Part shown: positions 13,060 through 21,827 of the stretch, piece by piece | Numbering within the stretch: position 1 is the first letter of the stretch | Layout of the letters: each line of letters begins with the position of its first letter | DNA from: Perkinsus chesapeaki | Taxonomy: Eukaryota; Perkinsozoa; Perkinsida; Perkinsidae | Assembly: GCA_013115145.1 (NCBI GenBank) | Contig: JAAPAO010000113.1 | Location: 1 to 64,000 of the forward strand | DNA: 64,000 nucleotides | Direction: 5' to 3' | Notes under the pieces: generated by a model | Told to the model about the DNA's origin: nothing | Databases searched by the model: none | What the model saw: the letters and a program-made list of their open reading frames with translations, nothing else | Program-made: the position numbers and the translations under genes

Positions 13060-14625
13060 ATCGGATAAATCATTATTATATGTCATTATACGTGTAATAA
13101 AATATAATCTATATGATTCGTTGAACATCAATTCTCCTGTTCCGAAACTAAACGCTCAAACACTAGCTCGAGATTTTCGCACAGAAGCCTTTTAACAAGC
13201 GCGAGTTAATGTAGGACCCGCTACCTTCGATAAAGATCTCCAGAATACTTGAGTGAATGATGATGCATTGGAAAATATTAAGTAACTTGGCGGTTGGCAG
13301 CAGTGTACAGTTGTCAATGTTAAAGGGAAGCTTGTTCAGATTGCAGTGCCCCCCCAGCCACTGAGCCAATCATGCGGAATGCGAGGACCAATACTTTCCA
13401 ATAGCAAGTCGCCTAGGCTTCAAAATTGAACAATTTGTGAAATGGTCATTTGAGAATTTACCATCTGAAAAATCTACTTGCCAGGGATCGAACCAACGCC
13501 TTCTGGGGTAGAAAGCATCACTTTAACCGCTACACCAAATTGCACGATGACAATATTGTAGGTTGAAGTTTGTGGGATCAAGATCCTGCCGAGTCAATTG
13601 ATTGGGAATACTCAATGGCATCTGCTGAGAGGGATTCATACAGCGAGCCTAATAATTAGGCCTTAATTCCCGTACGATACGAGTAAGAACTCAACGTACA
13701 TCGTTAAATCGTTTCACCCACAAGGCAACGAGAATAAGCTTACATCTGTGCCATGACTGGTGCTCAACAGGGGATGACTTACCTGGGATAGATGATGCTT
13801 AGAATTCATATAACACGGATGCTTGTGGGATATTAGGGAATCAGGCAAGAGACACTCTTGAAGAGAGTGACCAAGGTATTGGTCAACAACAACATCATAT
13901 AATTCACCAAACGGTAAGTACAAGTGACTTTTTAGGAAGCATGTAGCAGTAGGAATGTACCTGGCTCATCAGTGTCATTCTGTAAGAGAGATTATGGCGT
14001 TGATTTGTTGTTCCTTTTATCTGTCAAACTCGAGCTTTTTTCGTCGAACATGAAGGGAAAATCTGAGAATGTGTCAAACTTGTGGAGCATACTGATGTTC
14101 GTGCGAGCATGACACGCGCACACATTCACTGCACAAAAACTCTGCGACTTTCGTTGAGTGACGGCGGAACATAATCGTCATATTATAGTTCCGGTTGTCC
14201 CTAAATGACGTGTGAGTCGTATTTGCTGCGTTGTATAATATACTATAAGTCCCCATTTTCTTTGGTACACTTGTATTCCATGCTGCTAAGGTAACATAAC
14301 AAGCAATCGTTATCATGTAAAACGATACCACGTCCGGAGACAAATAGACATTTCTGGTATGCCGATGTCAACATTACTTCGCCCTTCCAAGTTGATGATG
14401 GATACTCCGATCGATAGTAGCGCGATTGAAGCATTTGATAGCCCGACATTTCCACTCCGTAGGACTAAATGCCCGGATATCGTTAACACTACGAAGCCTT
14501 CGTAACGAAGGTAGTGGGTATAGCTAAACCATTCGGGGCCTAGAAGTATATGGGAGCCTCGTTACTCACTATTTATACGGCAAATACTGCATGTGTCCAC
14601 GAGGTCATGATCTATGTTTATGTCT
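13060..14625. other. Intergenic, no gene recognised
   Basis: Only short, unlike-coding open frames occur on both strands. The region holds one SINE-like element (13481-13541) and AT-rich stretches. I see no promoter motif I can support. Confidence 0.5.
13481..13541 (-). repeat. tRNA-derived SINE-like element (copy 2)
   Basis: The minus strand reads TTTGGTGTAGCGGTTAA then GGTTCGATCCCTGG, i.e. RNA polymerase III box A and box B. A five-bp anticodon-like stem is possible, but U33 is not conserved and the T stem does not pair. Sequence just downstream (minus strand) includes a motif like TTTTTCAGATGGTAAATTC that recurs near 40030 without the tRNA head. This fits a degraded SINE better than a functional tRNA. 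Confidence 0.5.
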
Positions 14626-14630
14626 GACAC

Positions 14631-14873
14631 TTGGGCACGGGGAATGCTCCTTGGGTACGGGGAAGCAAGGCAACCCCGCTATCCCGGTATTACGGCAGCG
14701 TGTTCGTGGTACAGTGGTATCGGCCGAATATGCTGCTGCTCATCTCTCTCGGCAGTGCTGGTGATGTGGTCACCGAAGCGGCTACTGCAAAGCTGAGCTC
14801 TGCTGTGGCAAGGCGTCATGACCACGAGAAAGTCAGAACCCTTTCGGAAAATCGCCGGGGCGAACTGACCGAG
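14631..14873 (+). pseudogene. L-asparaginase exon relic
   Basis: An 81-codon open stretch ends exactly at a GTGAGG donor. It reads GTGNAPW near its start (compare YGTGTAPSNP in the intact gene) and ends with ISLGSAGDVVTEAATAKL...RRGELTE. The latter aligns with ISLGVISAKDMTTEAAITKL...RGEIID in exon 8 of the intact asparaginase 2.5 kb downstream, with the donor at the same place. The middle, which in the intact gene holds the VSQIVHG segment, is replaced by unrelated sequence. No N-terminal exons with TGGTIG or HGTDT motifs occur upstream. It is therefore a decayed tandem copy, although a short transcribed remnant cannot be excluded. Confidence 0.7.
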
Positions 14874-14879
14874 GTGAGG

Positions 14880-15860
14880 TTTCTGGTCTTGTCGAAAATA
14901 TCCTACCAAAGTTCTCTATCCTGAGAATAGCACCACCGAAATGGAACCCTGTCGTGACTCTTCAATTCACTTGCTTTGCAGCACACCATTTGTCCATGTG
15001 CTTTGCACTATGCTCGTACAGAGCCTATCCAGAGCAGCTTTCAGTATGTTACTAAAGAGTGTACTCGACAACTCACTATTTGGCCTCTTCCACGTTGGCT
15101 CCATTGGATTCGCTCTTTACCCTCATGGGCTTCGTGTTCGCGAGTTGGCCGAGTGATGGCCTCAAGTGAAGCGAACAGCTGTCACGGCGTAGTAAATGGA
15201 AAGTTGCCGTTTTCCAGTTTTCTATACTGTAACTGTCAGAGGATCACCGTAACACACGGTCCGTATACGGCAAGGGGGGGCCCAGGAGGGGGCTACAGAA
15301 ACAACCCTTTAGTGAGAACTCGTCACCTTCTTTGTATTGCGGCGCAACAGTTGTGCGGTCTCACACAAGTTGCACGTTCACATGGCCGACTCTGCAACCT
15401 GCGATAACCCGATTAGAGCATTGACTGCTACAAAACGCGAATCAGGTAGAGTATAGATATAAGCCAGATCAACATGGACATGACATGGACCGCACCAATC
15501 GAATAATCATTGAATCAGAACTTATCAGAGATTTGGGCCTGTCCCTTCGTCACACTCCCGATTCCGGGGTCCCGAACCATGGGCTTTTGACCAAAGAAGA
15601 AAAGGTACCAGTAAGGACGTTTTGCCATGACTCGAAGTCTTTGAGTCAAAGAGAAACTGGCGAATGGGGTCAATCGGGGGACGCTCAGATGGATAAAATG
15701 ATTGTTTTTACGTGGACTTCCGTGACATATCGGTCACGCGGTGAGTCACGAGCATGCTCCGCAACGTCGATCCATGAACAACGCGTTGATTTCGATTGCG
15801 AGGTGTGTGGTTAACGTGTGCTAGCAGACACTTTTCTGTCTATCTCTTTTCCTCTTCCAC
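14880..15860. other. Intergenic between asparaginase relic and intact gene
   Basis: Open frames at 14976-15407 and 15485-15814 (plus) have no recognisable similarity. The region could hold further decayed exons of the relic, but I could not identify any. Just upstream of the asparaginase ATG a pyrimidine-rich run (TGTCTATCTCTTTTCCTCTTCCACC) could serve as a splice-acceptor tract. Confidence 0.4.
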
Positions 15861-15862
15861 CG

Positions 15863-17550
15863 ATGCGTTCTCCCACCCTATCACTTGCGCTGGCTACTCA
15901 AGCTTTCGGGGATTATTGCAAGCAACTCTGCGATTTTTCCGCGGAGTGCCGTTTGTCTAAGCACGGTTCTTATACCAAGGATACCGGGGCTTGTTTCGGT
16001 TTTTACCATCGCAACAAGTCCTTCTGCTTTGATCCGGCGAGACAAGGCGGCTGCGGCAGCTCCGATTCCAGGCCAGTCTTCGCGCCCAACGTTAAGCATG
16101 AAGCTGGGAAGGTACGACCTTGACAGCTTGCCCCCTCTAGCCTGGCTTTATTTCAGGTCCTCGTTATATACACTGGTGGTACGATCGGTATGATGCCGTT
16201 TCCCAATGGTACACTCCATCCAGTTCCAGGATATCTTACAAATCAGATTCATAATCTACCCGAACTTAAAGCTAACGGAATGCCCGAGGTTACTGTAGGT
16301 TATGTCATGAGGTCTGTTTCTAGTATCTGATTCATGTTAGGTTATCGAATGGGATAATCTAATCGATAGTTCAGATATGTCAACAGAAGGATGGGTAACT
16401 ATGGCCAAGGTAGAGTATCTCTTCCCTTGAATTGTTAATATCTTCTCCAGGCTGTTGAGGATAACTATGATGAATATGATGGATTTGTAATCCTTCATGG
16501 AACTGATACAATGGCATATACTTCGAGTGCTTTATCTTTCATATTTTCCAATTTGGCCAAGACGGTTATCGTCACTGGTTCAATACTTCCCTTCAGCGAC
16601 CCTCATTCTGATGGACGCCGTAACATCATAGTTTCCATTATTTTAGCAGGTGGGTCACGTCAGTACACGCCTGTTGTCTTATTGATCTCGCTGCCAGGTC
16701 TGTACAACATACCTGAAGTTTCACTGTTCTTCGGCACCCAGCTCCTACGGGGGAGCCGCTCTGTCAAAGTAAGTTATCAGTTTCTATTTGCCTTCCAGGC
16801 TTCAGTAACGGCTTTCTTCAGGGCGAGAGTGGGACAATTGAGGCGTTCAAGTCGCCCAAGTATCCTGCCCTGGCTACAGTTCATGCAGGAATAACTTTCC
16901 TGAATGCTGAATATTTGGTGCCTACAAGTTCCTTCGAGGCCCAAAAAGAGATGGAGGGATCTTTGCTCGTCGTTCGTCTGGTATGTTGTTATCTTTCACC
17001 GCTATGCTCGCTATGCTTTTACGTCGGTTTGACGCGTTACGTTGTTGCTCGCTCTCTCTTCCTCAGTCCCCTTGCTTGGCCAGTCTATATTCGATGGACT
17101 TAGAAGTGGTGAAGGGTGTCATCCTCCTATTGTACGGTACCGGAACTGCCCCGTCTAATCCTCGTTTCATCAGCTGGCTTAAAAGGTGAGTCTTTCTATA
17201 CAACTGCTCATGTACAGCGGAATGCTCTTATTTTTTCAGGCTTCAAGAAAAGGAAATTCCTGTTATCGGAGTATCTCAGATCGTCCATGGCACGATCTCC
17301 TTAGCCCGCTACGCCGCCGGCGCTCAACTGATCTCTCTGGGAGTCATCAGTGCAAAAGATATGACCACGGAAGCGGCCATTACTAAGCTCAGCTACTTGC
17401 TCGCCCAGGGCTACGATCGTGCCCGAATCAATGACGAGTTCGGCTCTTCGATAAGAGGGGAGATTATAGATGTAAGCTTATGAGTTAACCTCGGAACGAA
17501 CACCCTCCTTTCAGGCCAGTACGCCGACTATGCTCGATCTGACTTGGTGA
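15863..17550 (+). CDS. L-asparaginase with N-terminal Cys-rich module (likely secreted)
   Basis: Hydrolyses L-asparagine to aspartate and ammonia (bacterial-type AnsA/AnsB family). There are nine exons, all in phase, giving 423 aa: 15863-16111, 16157-16294, 16341-16409, 16451-16649, 16698-16768, 16822-16980, 17067-17185, 17240-17471 and 17515-17550. Introns are 41-86 bp. Catalytic signatures are TGGTIGM at the start of exon 2, LIDSSDM, HGTDTMAYTSSALSF, VTGSILPFSD with SDGRRN, RSVK (the Lys position) and MTTEAAITKL near the end. Exon 1 does not belong to the enzyme family. It has a short hydrophobic start (SLALATQAFG) then C-x3-C-x5-C and CFGFYHRNKSFCF. This is the module found twice in the secreted protein at 19373-20680, with SYCK changed to SYTK. 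Export is therefore likely but the signal peptide is weak. A further upstream exon is possible. Confidence 0.94.
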
Positions 17551-18080
17551 TCAGATATATTATGACTGAAGATTCTTTAGAGTCTCAAAGAAGGCTCTTT
17601 GAAGTCTTCTAAGCTTCATTCAAAGCCCCAGGATACATACTGTCCAGGGACAAAATAGTCCCTACTGAGATTTTTCTGAATGCTTGCACCTACCGGGTAC
17701 AGCAGTCACTGTTGAACAGTAAGTCATTTCCGTAAGTGAGTTGACCACAATCCTAACGGCTTCCCACACAAGTTAATTTCGGCATACTGTGGAGTTTGTT
17801 AATTTGGGGGGAAAATGAGTTAGTGAAAATAGCATTCTGCTTCAGTATGATGAATAATCTGGAGAAAGGTGACAAGTTGACTGTCCGTATTGCCATCAAG
17901 ATGTTCCGAGCCAGAAAGGTTTGATGCTCAATTGTCCTGGAATATAGTAGACGCATGAATACTCTCACGCCTCACAACTCAACACGGCTTAATCCCTAGA
18001 AATGAGTTATCACATGCACACACAGTTATATACTTCGCAGAAGGAAGGTGCTTCTGGCTGACATGAAAGACTAAACAATA
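17551..18080. other. Intergenic, convergent gene ends
   Basis: This lies between the 3' end of the asparaginase gene and the 3' end of the minus-strand secreted gene, so it should hold both 3' UTRs. I see no open frame with coding character. Confidence 0.5.
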
Positions 18081-18638
18081 TCAACACCTCGATGCAACAT
18101 CGGAAAAAATGCCATCGAATCGAATTAGAACTCCGCCTGTTTGGTATTCAGCATATGGCTCAGTGCCGAGAGCTTGCAGTAGCTTCTGAAACTCCGCGTC
18201 GAAATTGCTGAGGCGAATCTCGCTACCAACCAACTCATAATCTGCAGTGTAGACCTTCTGAGCGATCGAGAGCAGCACTGAAGTCTCGTCAAAAGTCAAT
18301 CGATAATCTCCGCCTGGGTATGGCGAGGTGCCGCACCAACTCCCCAAAATATCCGACACCGACGGACCCGTAGCCGGTGGAACTGGGGCGACTTCAGCTT
18401 GGTCACAGGGGAGCTCATCACCAGCGCAAGTGGCGTCAGCTGGAGCATAGCAAGGTGTACCGTCGGACTTGATGTGAATCCCGAAACAATTAGCTGGAGT
18501 CTTCCAAGACTTGCAGTATGTCTGGTCGCATCCCGGAATACCCGAGCAAGCACTCATGCACGCAGCATCCTGTGTAGAATCACAGTAGCTCATTGCGATC
18601 AGTGAAAAGAGAACGACGAGGCGGACAGGGTAGGCCAT
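18081..18638 (-). CDS. Secreted Cys-rich protein, short paralog
   Basis: Unknown function, single exon. I prefer the ATG at 18638, which gives a classical signal peptide (MAYPVRLVVLFSLIAMSYC) and lies just after a pyrimidine tract. The frame is open further up to 18710 with another ATG. After the signal comes one Cys-rich module (C-x3-C-x5-C-x3-YCK...CFGI...CY, then C...C). A Pro-rich linker follows, then a C-terminal domain of about 90 residues that starts DILGSWCG and ends with a terminal Cys. This last domain aligns with the C-terminus of the neighbour at 19373-20680 (DVVGNWCG... ending STC). Same strand and order point to tandem duplication. It looks extracellular or cell-surface. Confidence 0.85.
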   Translation of the reverse strand: MAYPVRLVVLFSLIAMSYCDSTQDAACMSACSGIPGCDQTYCKSWKTPANCFGIHIKSDGTPCYAPADATCAGDELPCDQAEVAPVPPATGPSVSDILGSWCGTSPYPGGDYRLTFDETSVLLSIAQKVYTADYELVGSEIRLSNFDAEFQKLLQALGTEPYAEYQTGGVLIRFDGIFSDVASRC

Positions 18639-19372
18639 GAGAAAAATGAGATAAACAGCAACCTGGCATACAACCACGGTAAAGATGGAAAGGTAAATCA
18701 ATTTCGACAACTTTCAGCAGCATAAAGGGATGAGCAGAAATAGGAAACGGTTTCAAGATACTCCCACACAAGCACACACACTGTGACAGTTTCCCACTAA
18801 CCATCATATCTCAAATGGACATACTGTTTGTGCAACCACGAATAGCTTAACACTGTTAGCTTGATTATATTGCACAAAGAGTCCCAAAAAGTATTCCATC
18901 AAATGCGGATCAGGACAGCAACTGCCTACTGCTTGCAGGCATGTGTTTCACAGCCGCCAACCAAGAGGAGTTGGCGTGCAAACAAAGCAGTGCAGAACGG
19001 TGCAAGGTAGAATTAACAAACAATAATAGCACTCGATAGAGCTCAGCTGCTACAACTGCACATTACTGATAGTACGCCACTGTTATCGCCGCTTCAGACT
19101 CTGAAGTTAAGGAACCATTTACCGAACGAACATTCTCAGAAATTAAGTCAAACAAGAGTAACAACAAGAACAATCCTCAATACTCGGCAGTCACGAGTTT
19201 ATAAAGTTGAAAAGTCAAAACAGCCACGCATGTGAACTGCAACTCAACTCGCTTGGTGTTATAATCAAACTAACAAGCTACTATTCAGATTACAGATGAT
19301 TAGATATTGAAAATACTTTTTAATCAATATTTGAACTCTCTCCCTGGAGAGGGCAAATGCGACTAAATATAC
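18639..19372. other. Intergenic between the two secreted paralogs
   Basis: The region contains the 5' flank of the short paralog and the 3' flank of the long one. No further Cys-rich module or open frame with coding character was seen. Confidence 0.5.
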
Positions 19373-20680
19373 TTAGCATGTGGAAAGAGTAGTAGAGAAG
19401 ACATTAACAAGTTCGACATATATACCTTCAGAGGTATATGTTGCGAGAAGAGTGGAATCTAGTGATGAAAGTAGGCTCTCCAGCACAGGATCAGGATTCT
19501 CGATAACAATGTTATACCCGTCCAGATAGTACGTAGCAGTGAATGGCTGACCGGAGACGAAGATCGTCACTATCTGATCGGCACCCATGGTAACTTCCAT
19601 TGGTCCCAGCGGAGAACTACCACACCAATTTCCGACGACATCGTCGATGGTTGGGTAACCCGGATCTACGGTGGTGTCAACGGAAGCCTCGGTGGTGTCA
19701 ACGGGAGCCTCGGTGGTGTCAACGGGAGCCTCGGTGGNNNNNNNNNNNNNNNNNNNNNNNNNNNNNNNNNNNNNNNNNNNNNNNNNNNNNNNNNNNNNNN
19801 NNNNNNNNNNNNNNNNNNNNNNNNNNNNNNNGCTGGTCTCGTAGGGAGCCTCAGTGGTCTCGTAGGGAGCCTCAGTGGTCTCGTAGGGAGCCTCAGTGGT
19901 CTCGTAGGGAGCCTCAGTGGTCTCGTAGGGAGCCTCAGTGGTCTCGTATGGAGCCTCAGTAGTCTCGTATGGAGCTCCAGTGGTCTCAACAGGAGCCTCA
20001 GTCGTCTCATATGGAGGCTCAGTCGTCTCATAAGGAGGCTCAGTGGTCTCGTATGGAGCCTCAGTGGTCTCGTATGGAGCCTCAGTGGTCTCGTATGGAG
20101 CCTCAGTGGTCTCATACGGAGCTTCACTGGTCTCGTACGGAGCTTCAGTGGTCTCGTTCGGAGCTTCAGTGGTCTCGTACGGAGCCTCAGTCGTCTCATA
20201 AGGAGCCTCAGTCGTCTCGTAAGGAGCCTCAGTCGTCTCGGAAGGAGCCTCAGTCGTCTCAATAGGGGCTTCGGAGCAGAGCAAAGGTTCCCCTTCACAC
20301 GAGCCATCTTCGCTGTCATAACACAGAGACTCGTCAGCTCCTACTTTGATACCAAAGCAAACGGGTGGATCAGCCCAGGTTTTGCAATATGATCCCGAGT
20401 CTGAGCTCACACAAGAATCAATGCTGTTACAAGCATTCGTGCAACGAATAGTTGTAGCATTGCCGCAGGATACTGGGGTCAACACAGTGTCGTCACAATC
20501 TGGATCAACACCATAGAAGCACGTCGAGGAGTTTTCGTGGTAAAGTCCGTAGCAGAGACCGTTCTCCTTGCAGTAAGAGATGTCGCAGCCTGTGGTGTTG
20601 CCACAAACATCGGAGCAACTTTCCGTGGCCCGCACGCTCGGGATGAGGGTAATGGCTACAACGGTCCAAAGAAGGTACAT
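19373..20680 (-). CDS. Secreted Cys-rich protein with TTEAPYE mucin-like array
   Basis: Unknown function, single open exon of at least 435 residues crossing an assembly gap in frame. In order: signal peptide (MYLLWTVVAITLIPSVRA); Cys-rich module 1 (C-x3-C-x5-C-x3-YCK...CYGLYH...CFY); Cys-rich module 2 (C-x3-C-x5-C-x8-YCK...CFGIKV...CY); a long Thr/Glu/Pro array with heptad TTEAPYE, changing to TTEAPVD near its end; and a C-terminal domain starting TIDDVVGNWCG and ending in Cys. The array resembles a heavily O-glycosylated stalk, so a surface or secreted mucin-like protein is likely. Modules 1-2 resemble exon 1 of the asparaginase, and the C-terminal domain resembles the neighbour at 18081-18638. 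True length is unknown because of the gap. Confidence 0.88.
   Translation of the reverse strand: MYLLWTVVAITLIPSVRATESCSDVCGNTTGCDISYCKENGLCYGLYHENSSTCFYGVDPDCDDTVLTPVSCGNATTIRCTNACNSIDSCVSSDSGSYCKTWADPPVCFGIKVGADESLCYDSEDGSCEGEPLLCSEAPIETTEAPSETTEAPYETTEAPYETTEAPYETTEAPNETTEAPYETSEAPYETTEAPYETTEAPYETTEAPYETTEPPYETTEPPYETTEAPVETTGAPYETTEAPYETTEAPYETTEAPYETTEAPYETTEAPYETTEAPYETSXXXXXXXXXXXXXXXXXXXXXXXXXXXXXXXXTEAPVDTTEAPVDTTEASVDTTVDPGYPTIDDVVGNWCGSSPLGPMEVTMGADQIVTIFVSGQPFTATYYLDGYNIVIENPDPVLESLLSSLDSTLLATYTSEGIYVELVNVFSTTLSTC
19675..20270 (-). repeat. 21-bp tandem array coding TTEAPYE heptads
   Basis: The period is 21 bp, keeping frame. Unit types occur in blocks: VDTTEAP units left of the gap, a homogeneous YETTEAP block right of it, then more diverged units (PPYETTE, APNETTE, APSETTE) towards 20270. 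Homogeneous central units and diverged edges are the usual mark of unequal crossing-over. Confidence 0.95.
19738..19831. other. Assembly gap (94 N) inside the repeat array
   Basis: The 94-base N run interrupts the 21-bp array. Flanking frames agree across it, but the real number of repeat units is unknown. Confidence 0.98.
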
Positions 20681-21255
20681 TTGAGAAGAGAGGAACCTAA
20701 GGATGGAAGTATGGGATATCCGAACTGGCTAGTTGCTTCCGAAACACTTCATTCTTGAAATGCGCTTGACGCAAGACCACGCCAAACCGTTTCGTCTGTC
20801 GCCGAAATTGCAGCGCACGCCACGCGACACAGGCAATGGGACGTGGGACACGTGACGTGGCAAGGCAACCCCGCTGGTATTGGGTCAGGATCGATGCTGT
20901 ACAGTATAGAACCGTTCTGCAGGTGTTGCTGTACCAAGCTGAGCAACTACGAGAATCCCAGTCCTAAACACAATGCACATGTGACGGGCCCACTATCCGC
21001 GCAAGCATGTGGCCTGAATTAAGCCATCGCATGATAGGGCAAATTAGAGCGAAAATAATAGTTATCAAGACCGGTTCGAGTACATAGGCCGTGATACATT
21101 GGCCGAGGAAACCATTCAGTCCGAGATGTGCGAGCGCGTTACTTGTGAAACAAGAGGCTTCTGCGTAAGATGCGATCACAAGACAAGATACTCTCTATAA
21201 AAAAATAATAAAGATAAGCCTCTCGCGGTAAGGTCGACATAAATGCCAGTACTAA
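20681..21255. other. Intergenic
   Basis: No gene recognised. At 20861 a 16-base string (GCAAGGCAACCCCGCT) followed by GGTATT also occurs at 14664 inside the asparaginase relic, with a short indel between. This hints at shared repeat material. Confidence 0.4.
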
Positions 21256-21337
21256 GACACTTTGGCCGAGTGGTTAAGGCGGCGGCCTGCTAAGCCGTTG
21301 GGCTCTGCCCGCGAGGGTTCGAATCCCTCAGGTGTCG
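21256..21337 (+). tRNA. tRNA-Ser(GCU)
   Basis: The acceptor stem is GACACTT paired with AGGTGTC (one G-U pair), with discriminator G. D-arm GGCCGAGTGGTTAAGGC is the class II/Ser type. The anticodon loop CTGCTAA gives anticodon GCT. There is a long variable arm (TTGGGCTCTGCCCGC) and T arm GAGGGTTCGAATCCCTC. No intron. The long variable arm and G73 identify it as serine. Confidence 0.97.
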
Positions 21338-21827
21338 CAAATTTCGAAATGCTTGTGACAGGCTTCGGTATATGGAGCGATGAACCTCGCCCCTGGTGTG
21401 CTTCTGGCGTGGAGCGACCCAAAAGACGGCCAAATATTAGTTCACTTTAGCAGGGGAAAACTCGGAGACCTGGCTCTCGAGTCTAACCTGCAATATCCCT
21501 TCCCTTTAGCTAGTTAATCGATAATAAATCTTAAACCCTATAGCTAATTCAAGGTCATGTACGGCATGTACAATATACATTGTATATACTGCACGTTAGA
21601 CACACTATCTATGTCCGGGAGGGATACGACAAGTGTGCGCGAACCTGTAGCTGCAAAGAAAATATACGCAGTATACGTAAATGCGTAATGGTAACGCGTA
21701 GTGGTAGGTGTTCAGCATATAGATCAAGGTATTCGAGCGCGAGCGTATAATTGAGCTCGGCAAAAGTAGAAGTTTGTCAAGAAAAATGTAGAGCAGGTCA
21801 TCACTCCAAACTCAAGCATGCAGTTGC
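21338..21827. other. Intergenic, AT-rich with short palindromes
   Basis: The stretch at 21556-21590 alternates TGTACGGCATGTACA and ATATACATTGTATAT, giving overlapping inverted repeats. No gene seen. Confidence 0.5.

Noticed and set aside
19600-20319. Open frames on both strands and in other frames across the TTEAPYE array
   Set aside because: They are shadow frames of a 21-bp repeat whose length is a multiple of three, so all frames stay open. Only the minus-strand frame has a signal peptide and Cys modules.
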